DNA of 64,000 nucleotides from Maratus speciosus (Eukaryota > Arthropoda > Arachnida > Araneae > Salticidae), in the NCBI GenBank assembly GCA_963932465.1, contig OZ010791.1, forward strand, positions 156,296,012 through 156,360,011, given 5' to 3'. A program made the translations under genes and the position numbers. The notes beneath the pieces are model-generated. The model was not told where the DNA came from, searched no databases, and saw nothing but the letters and a program-made list of their open reading frames with translations. Each line of letters opens with the position of its first letter. Position 1 is the stretch's first letter. This document shows positions 1-10,950 of the stretch, in pieces.

Positions 1-3000
1 TAGGAATTTTTACAGGAAAATTATAACATAATTATTAAACACAATGTTAGACGTTAAAGATAGAAAGGAGAAAACATATTTAACTCATTTTAAGTCATAC
101 AAAATTAAAAGACTCAATTTTTTCCCAGCTACTTTTGTTTTACACGCATTTATGAGTACATTCAAAATTTATGTGAATTCTAGTTAATAGTAATGGGATG
201 TGTGCTCCAAACGTTTATTTTCAGAGTTCCATGAAATTATCATATTTGTATTCAACCGATCTATATATTTCTGCATTTTTAGTTAACCCTTGTGGAATTA
301 AGAACGTTAAAGGTCAATGTTTAGCTGTCTAAACAAATCGAAATTAATTTTTGACAATCATCCTATGAAAGTCCGAAAATAAAAACCTTTATATGTTGCA
401 TTCCTATAGATGGATAACTGTAGTAAATTTTATGAAGACATTTTTTTCAACTTGCCTTTAAAAGATAGACAATAATCATACAACCCAAACATAAAAATTC
501 AAAGAAAGGAAAAAATAAAAATCCTGCATGATATACGACTTCCGGTCTAAAATGGATTAAAACCAGAATGGTTAAGATTAATAAATATTTTTAAGTTTTT
601 AAAGTGCCTTCATGAAGTAATGGTCTATAGATGTAAATTTATCGCCATACATATATGCGTCTTTTATCTGAAGTTTATATAATCCATCTAATATATTTAC
701 ACTCATGTTATACGCCTAGATCCATCTTCCAACATTCATATAAATTTGTTTTCAAAAAGTAACTTGATGACAAGGCCTAGGTGCAATTTATAGAATATAA
801 AATTTTGTCATTTATGAAATGCAATTTAATACAATATTTATGATGCATTTTTCTTAATAAGAAGTGCGAATATCCATTACAAAAGCGAATGCGAAAATAT
901 TTTGAATTAATTTATATTTTTAATCCTGCTACGAAATTTTTAATGAAAAATATTCCCCAAAAGTTTAATGAAGCACGCAGGATCAAGATGTTTCAATTTT
1001 AAATGTTTACTTTGAAACTTCTACAATAAGACATATCGCAAAATTTTATATTTCATTTGATATGGAGATGAACTATCAATTTTTATCATAAAAGCAACTT
1101 TTAGAAGAATGCAATTTCAGCCTAACTCTATACTGAATGCTCTCGAGTTTATAGACAGAATGTTGAATTCTTCAATTTCAGAACATTTCCTTGTTAGAAG
1201 GAGTTAAATAAAAGGATTTTATTTCATTTGCTTAGCAATTTTGGATTACTTCATTTGCTTTATTTGATTTTTGTATATATAAAATTATTCTTACAGCTGA
1301 ATAAATTTGTAATTTGTAATTTAAAATTTAAAACAATAAATTTCCTTTTATTACGCGCACCTTATGAGGGATAAAACTTTCTGGGCCATTTTAAGGGATA
1401 GTGCTTTTACTTGCAAAAAGAAAATTTCAATTTAGAAATTTTTACAGGAAAATTTATAACATAATTATTAAACACAATGTTAGACGTTAAAGATAGAAAG
1501 GAGAAAACATATTTAACTCATTTTAAGTCATAAAAAATTAAAAGACTCAATTTTTTCCCAGCTACTTTTGTTTTACACGTATTTATGAGTACATTCAAAA
1601 TTTAGGTGAATTCTAGTTAATAATAATGGGATGTGTGCTCCAAACGTTTATTTACAGAGTTCCATGAAATTATCATATTTGTATTCAATCGATCTATATA
1701 TTTCTACACTTTTAGTTAACCACTGTGGAATTAAGAACGTTAAAGGTCAATGTTTAGCTGTCTAAACAAATCGAAATTAATTTTTGACAATCATCCTATG
1801 AAAGTCCGAAAAAAAAACATTTATCTGTTGCATTCCTATAGATGGATAACTGTAGTAAATTTTATGAAGACATTTTTTTCAACATGCCTTTAAAAGATAG
1901 ACAATCATCATACAACCCAAACATAAAAATTCAAAGAAAGGAAAAATAAAAATCCTTCATGATATACGATTTCCGGTCTAAAATGGATTAAAACCAGAAT
2001 GGTTAAGATTAATAAATGTTTTTATCTTTTTAAATTGCGTTCATGAAGTATTGGTCTATAGATAGTAAATTTATCGCCATACATATATGGGTCCTTTATC
2101 TGAAGTTTATATGATCCATCTAATATATTTACACTCATGTTATACACCTAGATCCATATTCCAACATTCATATAAATTTGTTTTCAAAAAATAACTTGAC
2201 GACAACCTAGGTGCAATTTATACTATATAAAATTTTGTCATTTATGAAATGCAATTTATACAATATAAAATTTTCTCATTTATGAAATGCAATTTATACA
2301 GTATAAAATTTTGTCATTCATGAAATGCAATTTATACAATATAAAATTTTGTCATTTATGAAATGCAATTTAATATAATATATGTGATGAATTTAAAAAA
2401 AATAAGAAATGGAATATCCCTTACAAAATCGGATACGAAAATATTTTGAATTAATTTATTTTTTTAATCCTTCTATGAAAATTTTAATGAAAAATATTCT
2501 CCGAAAGTTTAATGAAACAATCAGAATCAATATGCTCAAATTTTAGATTTTTACTTTGAAACTTTTACAATAAGGCAAACAGTAAATTTTTCTATTTCCT
2601 TTGATATTCTGATGAACTATAAATTTTTACCGTAAAAGCAACTTTTAGAAAAATGCAATTTCAGCCTAACTCTACCCTGAGGGCTCTAGAGTTTATAGAT
2701 AGAATGTTGAATTCTTGAATTTAAAAAAATTTCCTTGGAAGAAGGAGTTAAAAGTATTTTATTGCATTTGCTTAGACATTTTGGATTCTTTCATTTGCTT
2801 TATTTGACTTTTGTATAAATTATTCTTAAAGCTGAATAAATTTATAATTTGTAATTTAAAATTTAAAACAATCAATTTTCTTTTATTACGCACATCTTAT
2901 GAGTGATAAAACTTTCTCGACCATTTTAAGGGAAAGTGCTTTTACTTGCAAAAAGAAAATTTCAATATAGGAATTTTTGCTGGAAAATTATAACATAATT

Positions 3001-6000
3001 ATTAAACAAAATGTTAGACGTTAAAGATAGAAAGGAGAAAACACATTTAACTCATTTTAAGTCATAAAAAAATTAAAAGACTCAATGACTTTTGTTTTAC
3101 CTGTATTTATGAGTGCATTCAAAATTTATGTGAATTCTAGTTAATAGTAATGGGATTTGTGCTCCAAACGTTTATTTTCAGAGTTCCATGAAATTATCAT
3201 ATTTGTATTCAATCGATCTATATATTTCTGCACTTTTAGTTAACCACTGTGGAACGTTAAAGGTCAATGTTTAGCTGTCTAAACAAATCGAAATAAATTT
3301 TTGACAATCATCCTATGAAAGTCCGAAAAAAAAAACATTTATCTGTTGCATTCCTATAGATGGACAACTGTAGTAAATTTTATGAAGACATTTTTTTCAA
3401 CATGCCTTTAAAAGATAGATAATCATCATACAACCCAAACATAAAAATTCAAAGAAAGGAAAAAATAAAAATCCTTCATGATATACGATTTCCGGTCTAA
3501 AATGGATTAAAACCAGAATGGTAAAGATTAATAAATGTTTTTGTCTTTTTAAATTGCCTTCATGAAGTAATGGTCTATAGATAGTAAATTTATCGCCATA
3601 CATATATGGGTCCTTTATCTGAAGTTTATATAATCCATCTAATATATTTACACTCATGTTATACACCTAGATCCATCTTCCAACATTCATATAAATTTGT
3701 TTTCAAAAAATAACTTGATGACAACCTAGGTGCAATTTATACAATATAAAATTTTGTCATTTGCAATTTAATACAATATATATGATGCATTTTTCTTAAT
3801 AAGAAGTGCGAATATCCCTTAAAAAAGCGAATGCAAAAATATTTTGAATTAATTTATATTTTTAATTCTGCTACGAAAATTTTAATGAAAAATATTCCCC
3901 AAAAGTTTAATGAAGCACGCAGAATCAAGATGTTTCAATTTTAAATGTTTACTTTGAAACTTCTACAATAAGACAAATCGCAAAATTTTATATTTCATTT
4001 GATATGGAGATGAACTATCAATTTTTATCATAGAAGCAACTTTTAGAAAAATGCAATTTCAGCCTAACTCTATGATGAATGCTCTCGAGTTTATAGACAG
4101 AATGTTGAATTCTTCAATTTCAAAACATTTCCTTGGAAGAAGGAGTTAAATAAAAGGATTTTATTTTATTTGCTTAGCAATTTTGGATTATTTCATTTGC
4201 TTTATTTGATTTTTGTATATATAAAATTATTCTCACAGCTGAATAAATTTGTAATTTGTAATTTAAAATTTAAAACAATAAATTTCCTTTTATTACGCGC
4301 ATCTTATGAGTGATAAGACTTTCTGGACCATTTTAAGGGATAGTGCTTTTACTTGCAAAAAGAAAATTTCAATTTAGAAATTTTTACAGGAAAATTTATA
4401 ACATAATTATTAAACACAATGTTAGACGTTAAAGATAGAAAGGAGAAAACATATTTAACTCATTTTAAGTCATAAAAAATTAAAAGACTCAATTTTTTTC
4501 CAGCTACTTTTGTTTTACACGTATTTATGAGTACATTCAAAATTTATGTGAATTCTAGTTAATAGTAATGGGATGTGTGCTCCAAACGTTTATTTACAGA
4601 GTTCCATGAAATTATCATATTTGTATTCAATCGATCTATATATTTCTGCACTTTTAGTTAACCACTGTGGAATTAAGAACGTTAAAGGTCAATGTTTAGC
4701 TGTCTAAACAAATCGAAATTAATTTTTGACAATCATCCTATGAAAGTCTGAAAAAAGACCCTTTATCTGTTGCATTCCTATAGATGGATAACTGTAGTAA
4801 ATTTTATGAAGACATTTTTTTCAACTTGCCTTTAAAAGATAGACAATAATCATACAACCCAAACATAAAAATTCAAAGAAAGGAAAAAATAAAAATCCTG
4901 CACGATATACGACTTCCGGTCTAAAATGGATTAAAACCAGAATGGTTAAGATTAATAAATATTTTTACCTTTTTAAAGTGCCTTCATGAAGTAATGGTCT
5001 ATAGATGTAAATTTATCGCCATACATATATGCGTCTTTTATCTGAAGTTTATATAATCCATCTAATATATTTACACTCATGTTATACACCTAGATCAATC
5101 TTCCAACATTCATATAAATTTGTTTTCAAAAATTAACTTGACGACAAGGCCTAGGTGCAATTTATAGAATATAAAATTTTGTCATTTATGTAATGCAATT
5201 TAATACAATATTTATGATGCATTTTTCTTAATAAGAAGTGCGAACATCCCTTACAAAAGCGAATACGAAAATATTTTGAATTAATTTATATTTTTAATTC
5301 TGCTACGAAATTTTTAATGAAAAATATTCCCTAAAAGTTTAATGAAGCATGCAGAATCAAGATGTTTAAGTTTTAAATTTTTACTTCGAAACTTCTACAA
5401 TAAGACAAATAGCAAAATTTTATATTTCATTTGATATGGAGATGAACTATCAATTTTTATCGTAAGTGCAACTGTTAGAAAAATGCAATTTCAGTCTATC
5501 TCTATACCCTCAGTGCTCTAGAGTTTATAGACAGAATGTTTAATATTCCAATTTCAAAATATTTCCTCGGAAGAAGGGCTTTAATAAAAGGGTTTTCTTT
5601 TATTTGCTTAGAAGTTTTGGATTTTTTCATTTGCTTTATTTGGCTTTTGTATTTATTAAACTATTCTTAAAGTTGAATAAATCTGAGATTTAAAATTTAA
5701 AATATTCAATTTCCTTTTATTATGCACATCTGGTGAGTGATAAAACTTTCTGGACCATTTTAAGTGAAAGTGCTTCTACTTCCAAAAGGAAAATTTCAAT
5801 TTAGCATTCTTTTACCGGAAAATTTATAACGTAGTTATTAAACAAAATGTAAGACGTTAAAGATAGACAGGAGAAGACATATTTAACTTTCATATATGTT
5901 TTTTGTGTATGTTATCTATTTTTTTTTTAATTTAATTTAGCCAAGGTCAGGAAAAATTAAAAGTTTCATTTTTTTTTTCTTAGTTACTTTTTTACACGTA

Positions 6001-6384
6001 TTCATGAGTACATTCGAAAGTTATGTGAATTATAGTTAATACTGGGATTTGTGCTCCAAACATTTATTTTCTAGTTCCATGAAATTCTCACCTTTGTGTT
6101 CAATAGATCTTTTTATTTTTGCACTTTTAGATAGCCATTGTGGAATTAGGACCTTTAAAGATCGATGTTTTGCTACTTCAACAAATCGAAACTAATTTTG
6201 ACAATCATCCCATGAATATCCGAAAAAACCTTTATTTATTGCATTCCTATACATTGACAACTCTAGACAATTTTATGAAGGCCATTTTTCTCAACATGCC
6301 TTAAGGAGACAGACACCATCATGCAACCCAAATAAAACAATGCAAAGAAAGAAAAAAAAAAAAAAATCAAAATAATGCATTATA
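1..6384. repeat. Tandem array of ~1.4-1.5 kb repeat units (four full copies plus part of a fifth)
   Basis: The same landmark, an ATAACATAATTATTAAAC-type stretch followed by GTTAGACGTTAAAGATAGAAAG, recurs at 23, 1456, 2990, 4398 and 5826. This gives unit lengths of 1433, 1534, 1408 and 1428 bp. Unit starts (TAG[G/A]AATTTTT or a close variant) are at 1, 1433, 2968, 4375 and 5802. Copies are very similar by eye. The fifth is more diverged and is interrupted at 6384 by a transposon; its remainder lies at 10719-10758 and 19523-20430. Units are AT-rich, and no reading frame stays open across copies. More decayed relatives lie at 20745-21215 and 25590-25985. I do not recognise the family; it could be a satellite or a tandemly duplicated dispersed element. 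Confidence 0.9.
2213..2364. repeat. 38-bp minisatellite inside the second 1.4-kb unit
   Basis: The motif GCAATTTATA recurs at 2213, 2251 and 2289, then as GCAATTTA-type starts at 2327 and 2365, exactly 38 bp apart each time. This makes four units. The neighbouring 1.4-kb copies carry only one or two of them, which explains most of the extra length (1534 bp) of the second copy. It is a local slippage or unequal-exchange expansion. Confidence 0.9.
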
Positions 6385-6562
6385 GACAGTCGTGGAAAAA
6401 AAAGTAAACACCCCTTACTAACTCTGCAAAAAGTTATAGTAGAAGAAAGTTACTGGTACCACATGATAGGCAATCAAGTCTACTTTTAAATGATGTATAT
6501 AAAATTTGATTAGGGGGCCATCTATCTATTAAAATGAACCCTAACTTTGCTTTTTCAATAGC

Positions 6563-7180
6563 AGTACACAATTCTGACAGCATAAATGATACGTCCTTCA
6601 ATTTGCCTAAAAATTTTTTTAATGCATTTCGTACGATACGTTTCCGAGAAATTAATTATTTTAAAACGAGCGTATTTTAGGGACTGTATCCATATTGAAG
6701 TTCGGTACTCGATTGTTGATCGAGAAAGCCCCCTTCTTGATCAAGGCATCTTAAGCGCCACTCAAGCAGTCATTGAAGACTGCTGGATTACAGGATAGCA
6801 TAAGAAATTTTAAAATAACTAGTCACTTCTATCATAGACTTTCCCTTAAACCATCATTTTGATGTTTTTTAAGCATAATTTGAAAACTACTCGGAAGAAA
6901 AGTGTGAAGTTTTGGATTTCCATAAAGCAGGACTTAATAAACCCAAATCCACCAAAAAATTGTAGGTTGCAATTAATATTTTTTTCTAATATTAATTTCA
7001 TAATTTTTAAATTAATTTTTCAACTACATTTCATCAGTGAAATTACGCTTGAAAGTATTGAATATTAAAAAAATTGTATATTCACCGATGCTGGGTTCAT
7101 TTGCGTCTCATGTTACGCCGCTAGATTGTGTGCTCATGAAGACTTTTCCATCTAGTGCTGCGGTAGCAGCCTTACCGACT
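6563..7180. other. No gene seen: interior of the long-TIR element
   Basis: This stretch contains short open frames of about 70 codons (6586-6798 and 6859-7068) with no recognisable motif. They read like chance frames in AT-rich sequence. The part at 6650-6800 is less AT-rich than its surroundings, but I could not assign it to a family. Confidence 0.6.
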
Positions 7181-7187
7181 TATATAA
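7181..7187 (+). promoter_or_regulatory. TATATAA box upstream of the tRNA-like sequence
   Basis: TATATAA ends 24 bases before the predicted first base of the tRNA-like sequence at 7212. Arthropod tRNA genes often carry TATA-like elements at about this distance. This supports a former tRNA gene, but a chance match in AT-rich DNA is possible. Confidence 0.35.
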
Positions 7188-7335
7188 GTGAGAGATGCTA
7201 AGCTGGGCATCGTCCTTGTGGCTTAGTGGTAGAGCACTGGAGATCTATTTCAGGAGCCCGGGTGCATTTAAACGCTGTTTACTCGATTAGAGACCAGAGA
7301 GAAGTTTCTGGCCTCCTGATTGGTTGGTTTCTTTT

Positions 7336-8431
7336 ATGCGATTTGTTTTAGCGCCATTATGAAAACTCAAAACACTAACTTAGAAACAACTGCTCATTAA
7401 CAGTTTTTTTTTTCTCAGTTTTATGAAATTTCTGTTTTTGCGGAAGTTAAACTTCCGATTTCATATTTTAATGAAATCGAATCAATTTCCCCAAATTTAA
7501 TTTCAGTTTGCAGCAGTGCTAAAAATTTAGCAGATTGCAATAAATAGGTGAAAGAATTCAGAAATTTGAATAATAGAAAATGGAATTCAAGATCGCCAAA
7601 GCCTTGTGCACAAAGATTAACTTGGTCAAGCAAAAAAAGGAAACATTCCTTGGAAAAAAAAACGTCAAATTAAACCAGCCAAATACAAAGAGCATTAGAT
7701 TTTGCTATTATGGGAATATATTTACTAGAAAATGCGCCACAATTTTACTTTATTCTGAATGCATTTTGTTTAAAATTAATTTTACCTTTTAATATTATAA
7801 ATTTTTATTAAATTGCTTCATGTGAAAACTATTTTGTTATTTAATAAAAGATTTATTTATTTCCCTAATTAGTTGCAGATTTAAATAATAATGATAAAGA
7901 GAGCAGTTCAAAGCACACATAAAAAAATATGTTTTATCCCCGTTTTCATTTGTTAAAATAAACGATTTGAAACACCCTTCTCATTTAAGCTTACGGGAAG
8001 ATTTAAACAAAAATAATCGATTTTATCTGTTAAACACAAATTTCAAGAACCCTTTATTCGGATAAGAGAGAAAATTAACAGCCTTACTTTTTTTTTCTTT
8101 GTACAAACCTATTATTTTTACAAGGTATAAGGATTTTTTTTGAGACATTTACGTCTTACAGCATATATTACGTACCTTCCCCCACTCTTCATTAAATTAA
8201 ATCTAAAAAATATGCATCTTCGTACTCCCAGCTTTTCTTAATTGTTAAAATGTTTTTGAACATGTCCAAGGTAAAAATCATCAAAACATGAATGAAAAAG
8301 CATAATCATAGTATGATGCATACATGTACAAGCATATTTTTTTTTAGTTTTTACATAAGACTCTTTTTAGTCCCTTTCCCACCTAAAAATTCTGAATATT
8401 TCGTTAAAATTGTCAAAATGGAAACGAGAAC

Positions 8432-8432
<1 letters not shown>
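7336..8432. other. No gene seen: AT-rich interior of the 9-bp-TSD element
   Basis: Short frames at 7421-7633 (minus) and 7580-7792 (plus) overlap each other on opposite strands and show no known motif. I regard them as chance frames. Confidence 0.6.

Positions 8433-8469
<37 letters not shown>
8433..8469. repeat. (AT)n microsatellite
   Basis: An uninterrupted TA/AT run of about 36 bp. It sits exactly at one end of the ~600-bp dispersed repeat that follows. Confidence 0.95.
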
Positions 8470-8470
<1 letters not shown>

Positions 8471-8797
8471 GGTTATTATCCTGGTCTGGGTAGGAAATCA
8501 AAAGCATATCTAAAGGTTTTTATTGGTTTAATCATCATTTTATTCGTTTTCTGATTGGTTTATACAGTAATCTGTATTTCCCTTTAGTTTCAATAGAGAT
8601 GGACAACAGAGTGTTGCCACCATGACAAAAAAGTAATAAAAACTACAAAAAAAAATTTAATAACTCAGAAACAAATTGAGATACAGCTTTCAAACAAATT
8701 GCATTTAAAATTACACTTTTTTCTCTATACGACGATATAAAAAGTAATATTGTGGGATGTTTAGAAGTTTAAGAATGAAATTTCATTTAAAATTGGC

Positions 8798-8822
8798 CGT
8801 CAGATTTCTTGGAAATCTGACG
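8798..8822. repeat. Perfect 11-bp-stem hairpin
   Basis: CGTCAGATTTC, a 3-base loop TTG, then GAAATCTGACG. It sits in a segment of copy 1 that differs from its sister copy at 23.9-24.0 kb, so it may be a small insertion. Confidence 0.8.
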
Positions 8823-9064
8823 ATGGAAAAGCCTTTTCCCGAACAGCCAATGAAATGCTTGGATAATACGTAAGTTTCAGATGGATAATACGTACGAGTC
8901 GCAGGCGATTTCTGTCGCTTGCAATTTTTACGTGTAACAACACTATTAATGTTTAATTCATGGCGTACGTAATGTATGATCAACTCCGCGCTATTTTTTA
9001 TGTCTTAAATTTTGGTCTTTGAAAAAATCATTTTCCAAATGGTCGTTGTAATTTGTTAAATTGC

Positions 9065-9065
<1 letters not shown>

Positions 9066-9099
<34 letters not shown>
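9066..9099. repeat. Poly(T) tract of about 34 bp
   Basis: A pure T-run marking the edge of the ~600-bp repeat. The sister copy has an A-run of about 26 at 23708-23733. Confidence 0.95.
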
Positions 9100-9106
<7 letters not shown>

Positions 9107-9118
9107 AAAATACAAAGG

Positions 9119-9337
9119 AAAATTTATCGTGAAAATAAAATAAATCACAAAGTTACTAAATGGTGTTTACAGAATGTTGTAAAGTTAAAAACTAAACTAA
9201 CGTCAATACCGTAAATGTTGACCGAAACGTCGGTTTTTAACATTTAAATTTAATGTTTGTTTAGTTTATAACGTTACAACATTCTGTATTCATCATTTAG
9301 CAAACTTGTGATTTATTTTATTTTCACGATAAAATTG
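9119..9337. mobile_element. Hairpin MITE (~219 bp)
   Basis: Two arms of about 80 bp are near-perfect inverted copies. The left arm starts AAATTTATCGTGAAAATAAA, and the right arm read in reverse starts AATTTTATCGTGAAAATAAA. Both then share ATAAATCACAA and ACAGAATGTTGTAA. The arms continue inward to a small dyad around CGAAACGTCGG. There is no coding capacity. The outer target duplication is not obvious. Confidence 0.8.
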
Positions 9338-9854
9338 TTAGTAATATTTTTCATGATGTAATTGTTCAGACTATTTATTAGGAAAAAAAAAATTTTCGTT
9401 CCCTGTATAAAATACTAGAATTTTAAAAACTTGTTGTATGTATAAATATGTATATTTCATAATATAAATAGATACAACGCAAAACGTTTTCGAAACTGAT
9501 AATCAAAAATCAGATTTAATTCTTTAAAGAAAACAAAAGTCACAAAACACAAACGTTGACTAAAATAACAAGCTAAAGTTTAGTATAAGAAAAGCAGATG
9601 GCGCCATTACATATATTTTTTTTAATGTGTTTCCTTTAACTCATTTTTCTAATGTAAGAACATTTTGCGGAAATCTGGATTAATTAGTCATTTGACAAGA
9701 ACTGAGTTAGATTTAAATGTTGAATGTTAAATGCTGATTCACTTACATAAAAAAAAAAAAAAATAAAAACAAAAGAATTGTGCAATAGTATATTACTACT
9801 GTCATTAGAAATTCCAATTTCCAAAGACCTTAAGCATCAGAAAAGACGAATGTG
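9338..9854. other. No gene seen
   Basis: AT-rich sequence with homopolymer runs, inside the 9-bp-TSD element. No repeat or reading frame that I can support. Confidence 0.6.
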
Positions 9855-9963
9855 AAATTAACCAATCAGGATGCCGGAAACTTCTATGTGGTCTCTAATC
9901 GAGTAAACAGAGTTTAAATGCAGCCCGGGTTCGATTCCCGGCTTGGACATTTTCACTATGCTG

Positions 9964-10202
9964 GTTGGTTGGTTGATTTTGTGACGGCCGATTATCTAGA
10001 CTAGGGATATGGGCCCGAGGGGGAGTGCCCTTCGTGGGGGTCTTTCTAAGGGAACCTAACCCGTATTAACGCATGGAAATCCATGGTTCGAAGAAAACCA
10101 CGAAAACTCCGAACGATTAGGCCGACGGGCGCGATTGGGATCGAACCCAGCACTTCCCGTCTACCAGTTTCGAGAGCAGAACCTCTCAGCCACTGGTGGG
10201 GC
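9964..10202 (-). mobile_element. tRNA-derived SINE, copy 1 (239 bp) with 13-bp target duplication
   Basis: Read on the minus strand, it starts GCCCCACCAGTGGCTGAGAG. Box A lies in GTGGCTGAGAGG, and box B is a GGTTCGATCC-type sequence. A body of about 160 bp follows, then a short repeat tail (AACCAACCAAC). A perfect direct repeat TTTCACTATGCTG flanks it at 9951-9963 and 10203-10215, the mark of LINE-driven target-primed insertion. It is the same family and length as the copy at 22758-22995, so this is a full-length SINE. The long variable-arm spacing in the head resembles class II tRNAs (Leu/Ser type). Confidence 0.88.
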
Positions 10203-10215
10203 TTTCACTATGCTG

Positions 10216-10532
10216 CTTTACACCTTGTTAGCAATGTGATAATTCACATCATTAATATTCATTAATTTCATATTTCATATCATAAAATTATAAAAATTGC
10301 AAATTCAACGTATTTATGTTTGGGTATTTTAGTATTATTGCTGCACAAAAAATTAGCACATTAGGAACATAATTTCAGGAGATATTAATAAAAATATGAA
10401 AATATAATTTAACAATAGAAGCACTAAAATTTGAATGTTTATATTATAATTCAAAAACTTATTATTTAAATGACTTGAAATTTGGTGTCTAGGCATGGTT
10501 TGAAAGTAGATTTGAAATATCTTGTTAAAATC
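10216..10532. other. No gene seen: AT-rich interior before the right TIR
   Basis: A 63-codon minus-strand frame at 10353-10544 has no motif and is probably a chance frame. Confidence 0.6.
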
Positions 10533-10718
10533 GCGTTTTCCCATTGAAAAAAAGGAACTTTGGGTTCGTTTTAATATGTAGATGGCCCTCTAAGCAAATT
10601 TTATATACATCATTTAAAAGTAGGCTTTATTTCCAATCGTTCAGTACCAGTAACTTTCTTCTACGAGAATTTGTTGAGGAGTTAGTAGGGGGTGTTTACT
10701 TTTTTTTCCACGACCGTA

Positions 10719-10758
10719 CGACCGCTAGCCTAAAACGGATTAAGACCAGAATGGTTAA
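10719..10758. repeat. Scrap of the interrupted fifth 1.4-kb unit
   Basis: It contains AAAACGGATTAAGACCAGAATGGTTAAG, in pieces matching the intact units (for example 550-580). It directly continues the sequence broken at 6384. Homology ends near 10758 and resumes near 19523. Confidence 0.8.
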
Positions 10759-10868
10759 GAATAAGCTACCTATTGCAGCCGTTCGGAGGAAAGCGATTTC
10801 AAAAAATTTTGGTATATTTTCATCGATCATGACCCCCAGACCCCGAAACCACCTTCCGTTCAAAATTG

Positions 10869-10895
10869 ATATATATATATATATATATATATATC

Positions 10896-10949
<54 letters not shown>
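10869..10949. repeat. (AT)n microsatellite, ~80 bp, once interrupted
   Basis: An AT run broken by CTAC near 10894. A plus-strand frame (10544-10969) that runs through it and encodes an I/Y repeat is an artefact of the microsatellite. Confidence 0.95.

Positions 10950-10950
<1 letters not shown>

Larger units (their letters stand above)
8470..9099 (-). repeat. ~600-bp dispersed repeat, copy 1 (inverted relative to 23708-24325)
   Basis: Read in reverse, this matches 23708-24325 over nearly its full length. Shared landmarks include GTACGCCATGAATTAAACAT, CCCACAATATTACTTTTTA and ATACAGATTACTGTATA. At one end both copies have a long A-run (a T-run here at 9066-9099), and homology stops outside it. 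At the other end both stop near a TGGTTAT motif. This copy lacks part of the ~130-bp internal duplication seen in the other copy. No coding sequence. The family is not recognised. Confidence 0.8.
7264..9921. mobile_element. TIR DNA element with 9-bp target duplication (MULE-like?), non-autonomous
   Basis: The ends match as inverted repeats for about 68 bp. The left begins GCATTTAAACGCTGTTTACT, and the right, read in reverse, begins GCATTTAAACTCTGTTTACT. A perfect 9-bp direct repeat AGCCCGGGT flanks the element at 7255-7263 and 9922-9930. Removing the element and one repeat restores a perfect tRNA T-arm, which fixes the boundaries. A 9-bp duplication suits Mutator-like elements; hAT and P elements make 8 bp. 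No transposase is visible in the 2658 bp, which instead holds other repeats (8433-9099, 9119-9337). Confidence 0.75.
7212..9949 (+). pseudogene. tRNA-like sequence split in its T-arm by a transposon
   Basis: The 5' part is 7212-7263 and the 3' part is 9931-9949 once one copy of the 9-bp target duplication is removed. Joined, they give 71 nt that fold as a cloverleaf: a 7-bp acceptor stem with two T-T mismatches, a D-stem GCTT/GAGC with loop AGTGGTA, an anticodon stem CTGGA/TTCAG with a 7-nt loop GATCTAT, and a perfect T-arm CCGGG-TTCGATT-CCCGG. Box A (TGGCTTAGTGG) and box B (GGTTCGATTCC) are both present. A T-run follows at 9950-9953. Position 33 of the anticodon loop is A instead of the near-universal T, and the nominal anticodon would be TCT. 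It is therefore either a decayed tRNA gene or the head of a tRNA-derived SINE. It cannot be expressed as it stands, because box B lies about 2.7 kb from box A. Confidence 0.6.
6385..10716. mobile_element. Tc1/mariner-like DNA element with ~178-bp terminal inverted repeats, filled with nested insertions
   Basis: The left end (6385-6562) and the reverse complement of the right end (10533-10716) match over about 178 bp. Both start near [C]AGTCGTGG/CGGTCGTGG, then AAAAAAAAGTAAACACCCC. A TA lies outside each end (6383-6384 and 10717-10718), as expected for Tc1/mariner integration. The flanks join into one continuous 1.4-kb repeat unit, so everything between them arrived as one insertion plus later nested ones. 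No transposase reading frame is recognisable. The interior holds a split tRNA-like sequence, a 2658-bp element, a hairpin MITE and a SINE. The outermost 2 bp of the TIRs do not match, and family placement rests on the TA site and the TIR style only. Confidence 0.75.

Noticed and set aside
3397..3666. 89-codon minus frame in the third 1.4-kb unit
   Set aside because: Other units and the diverged copy at 19560-19650 carry stops in the same frame, so it is not conserved as coding.
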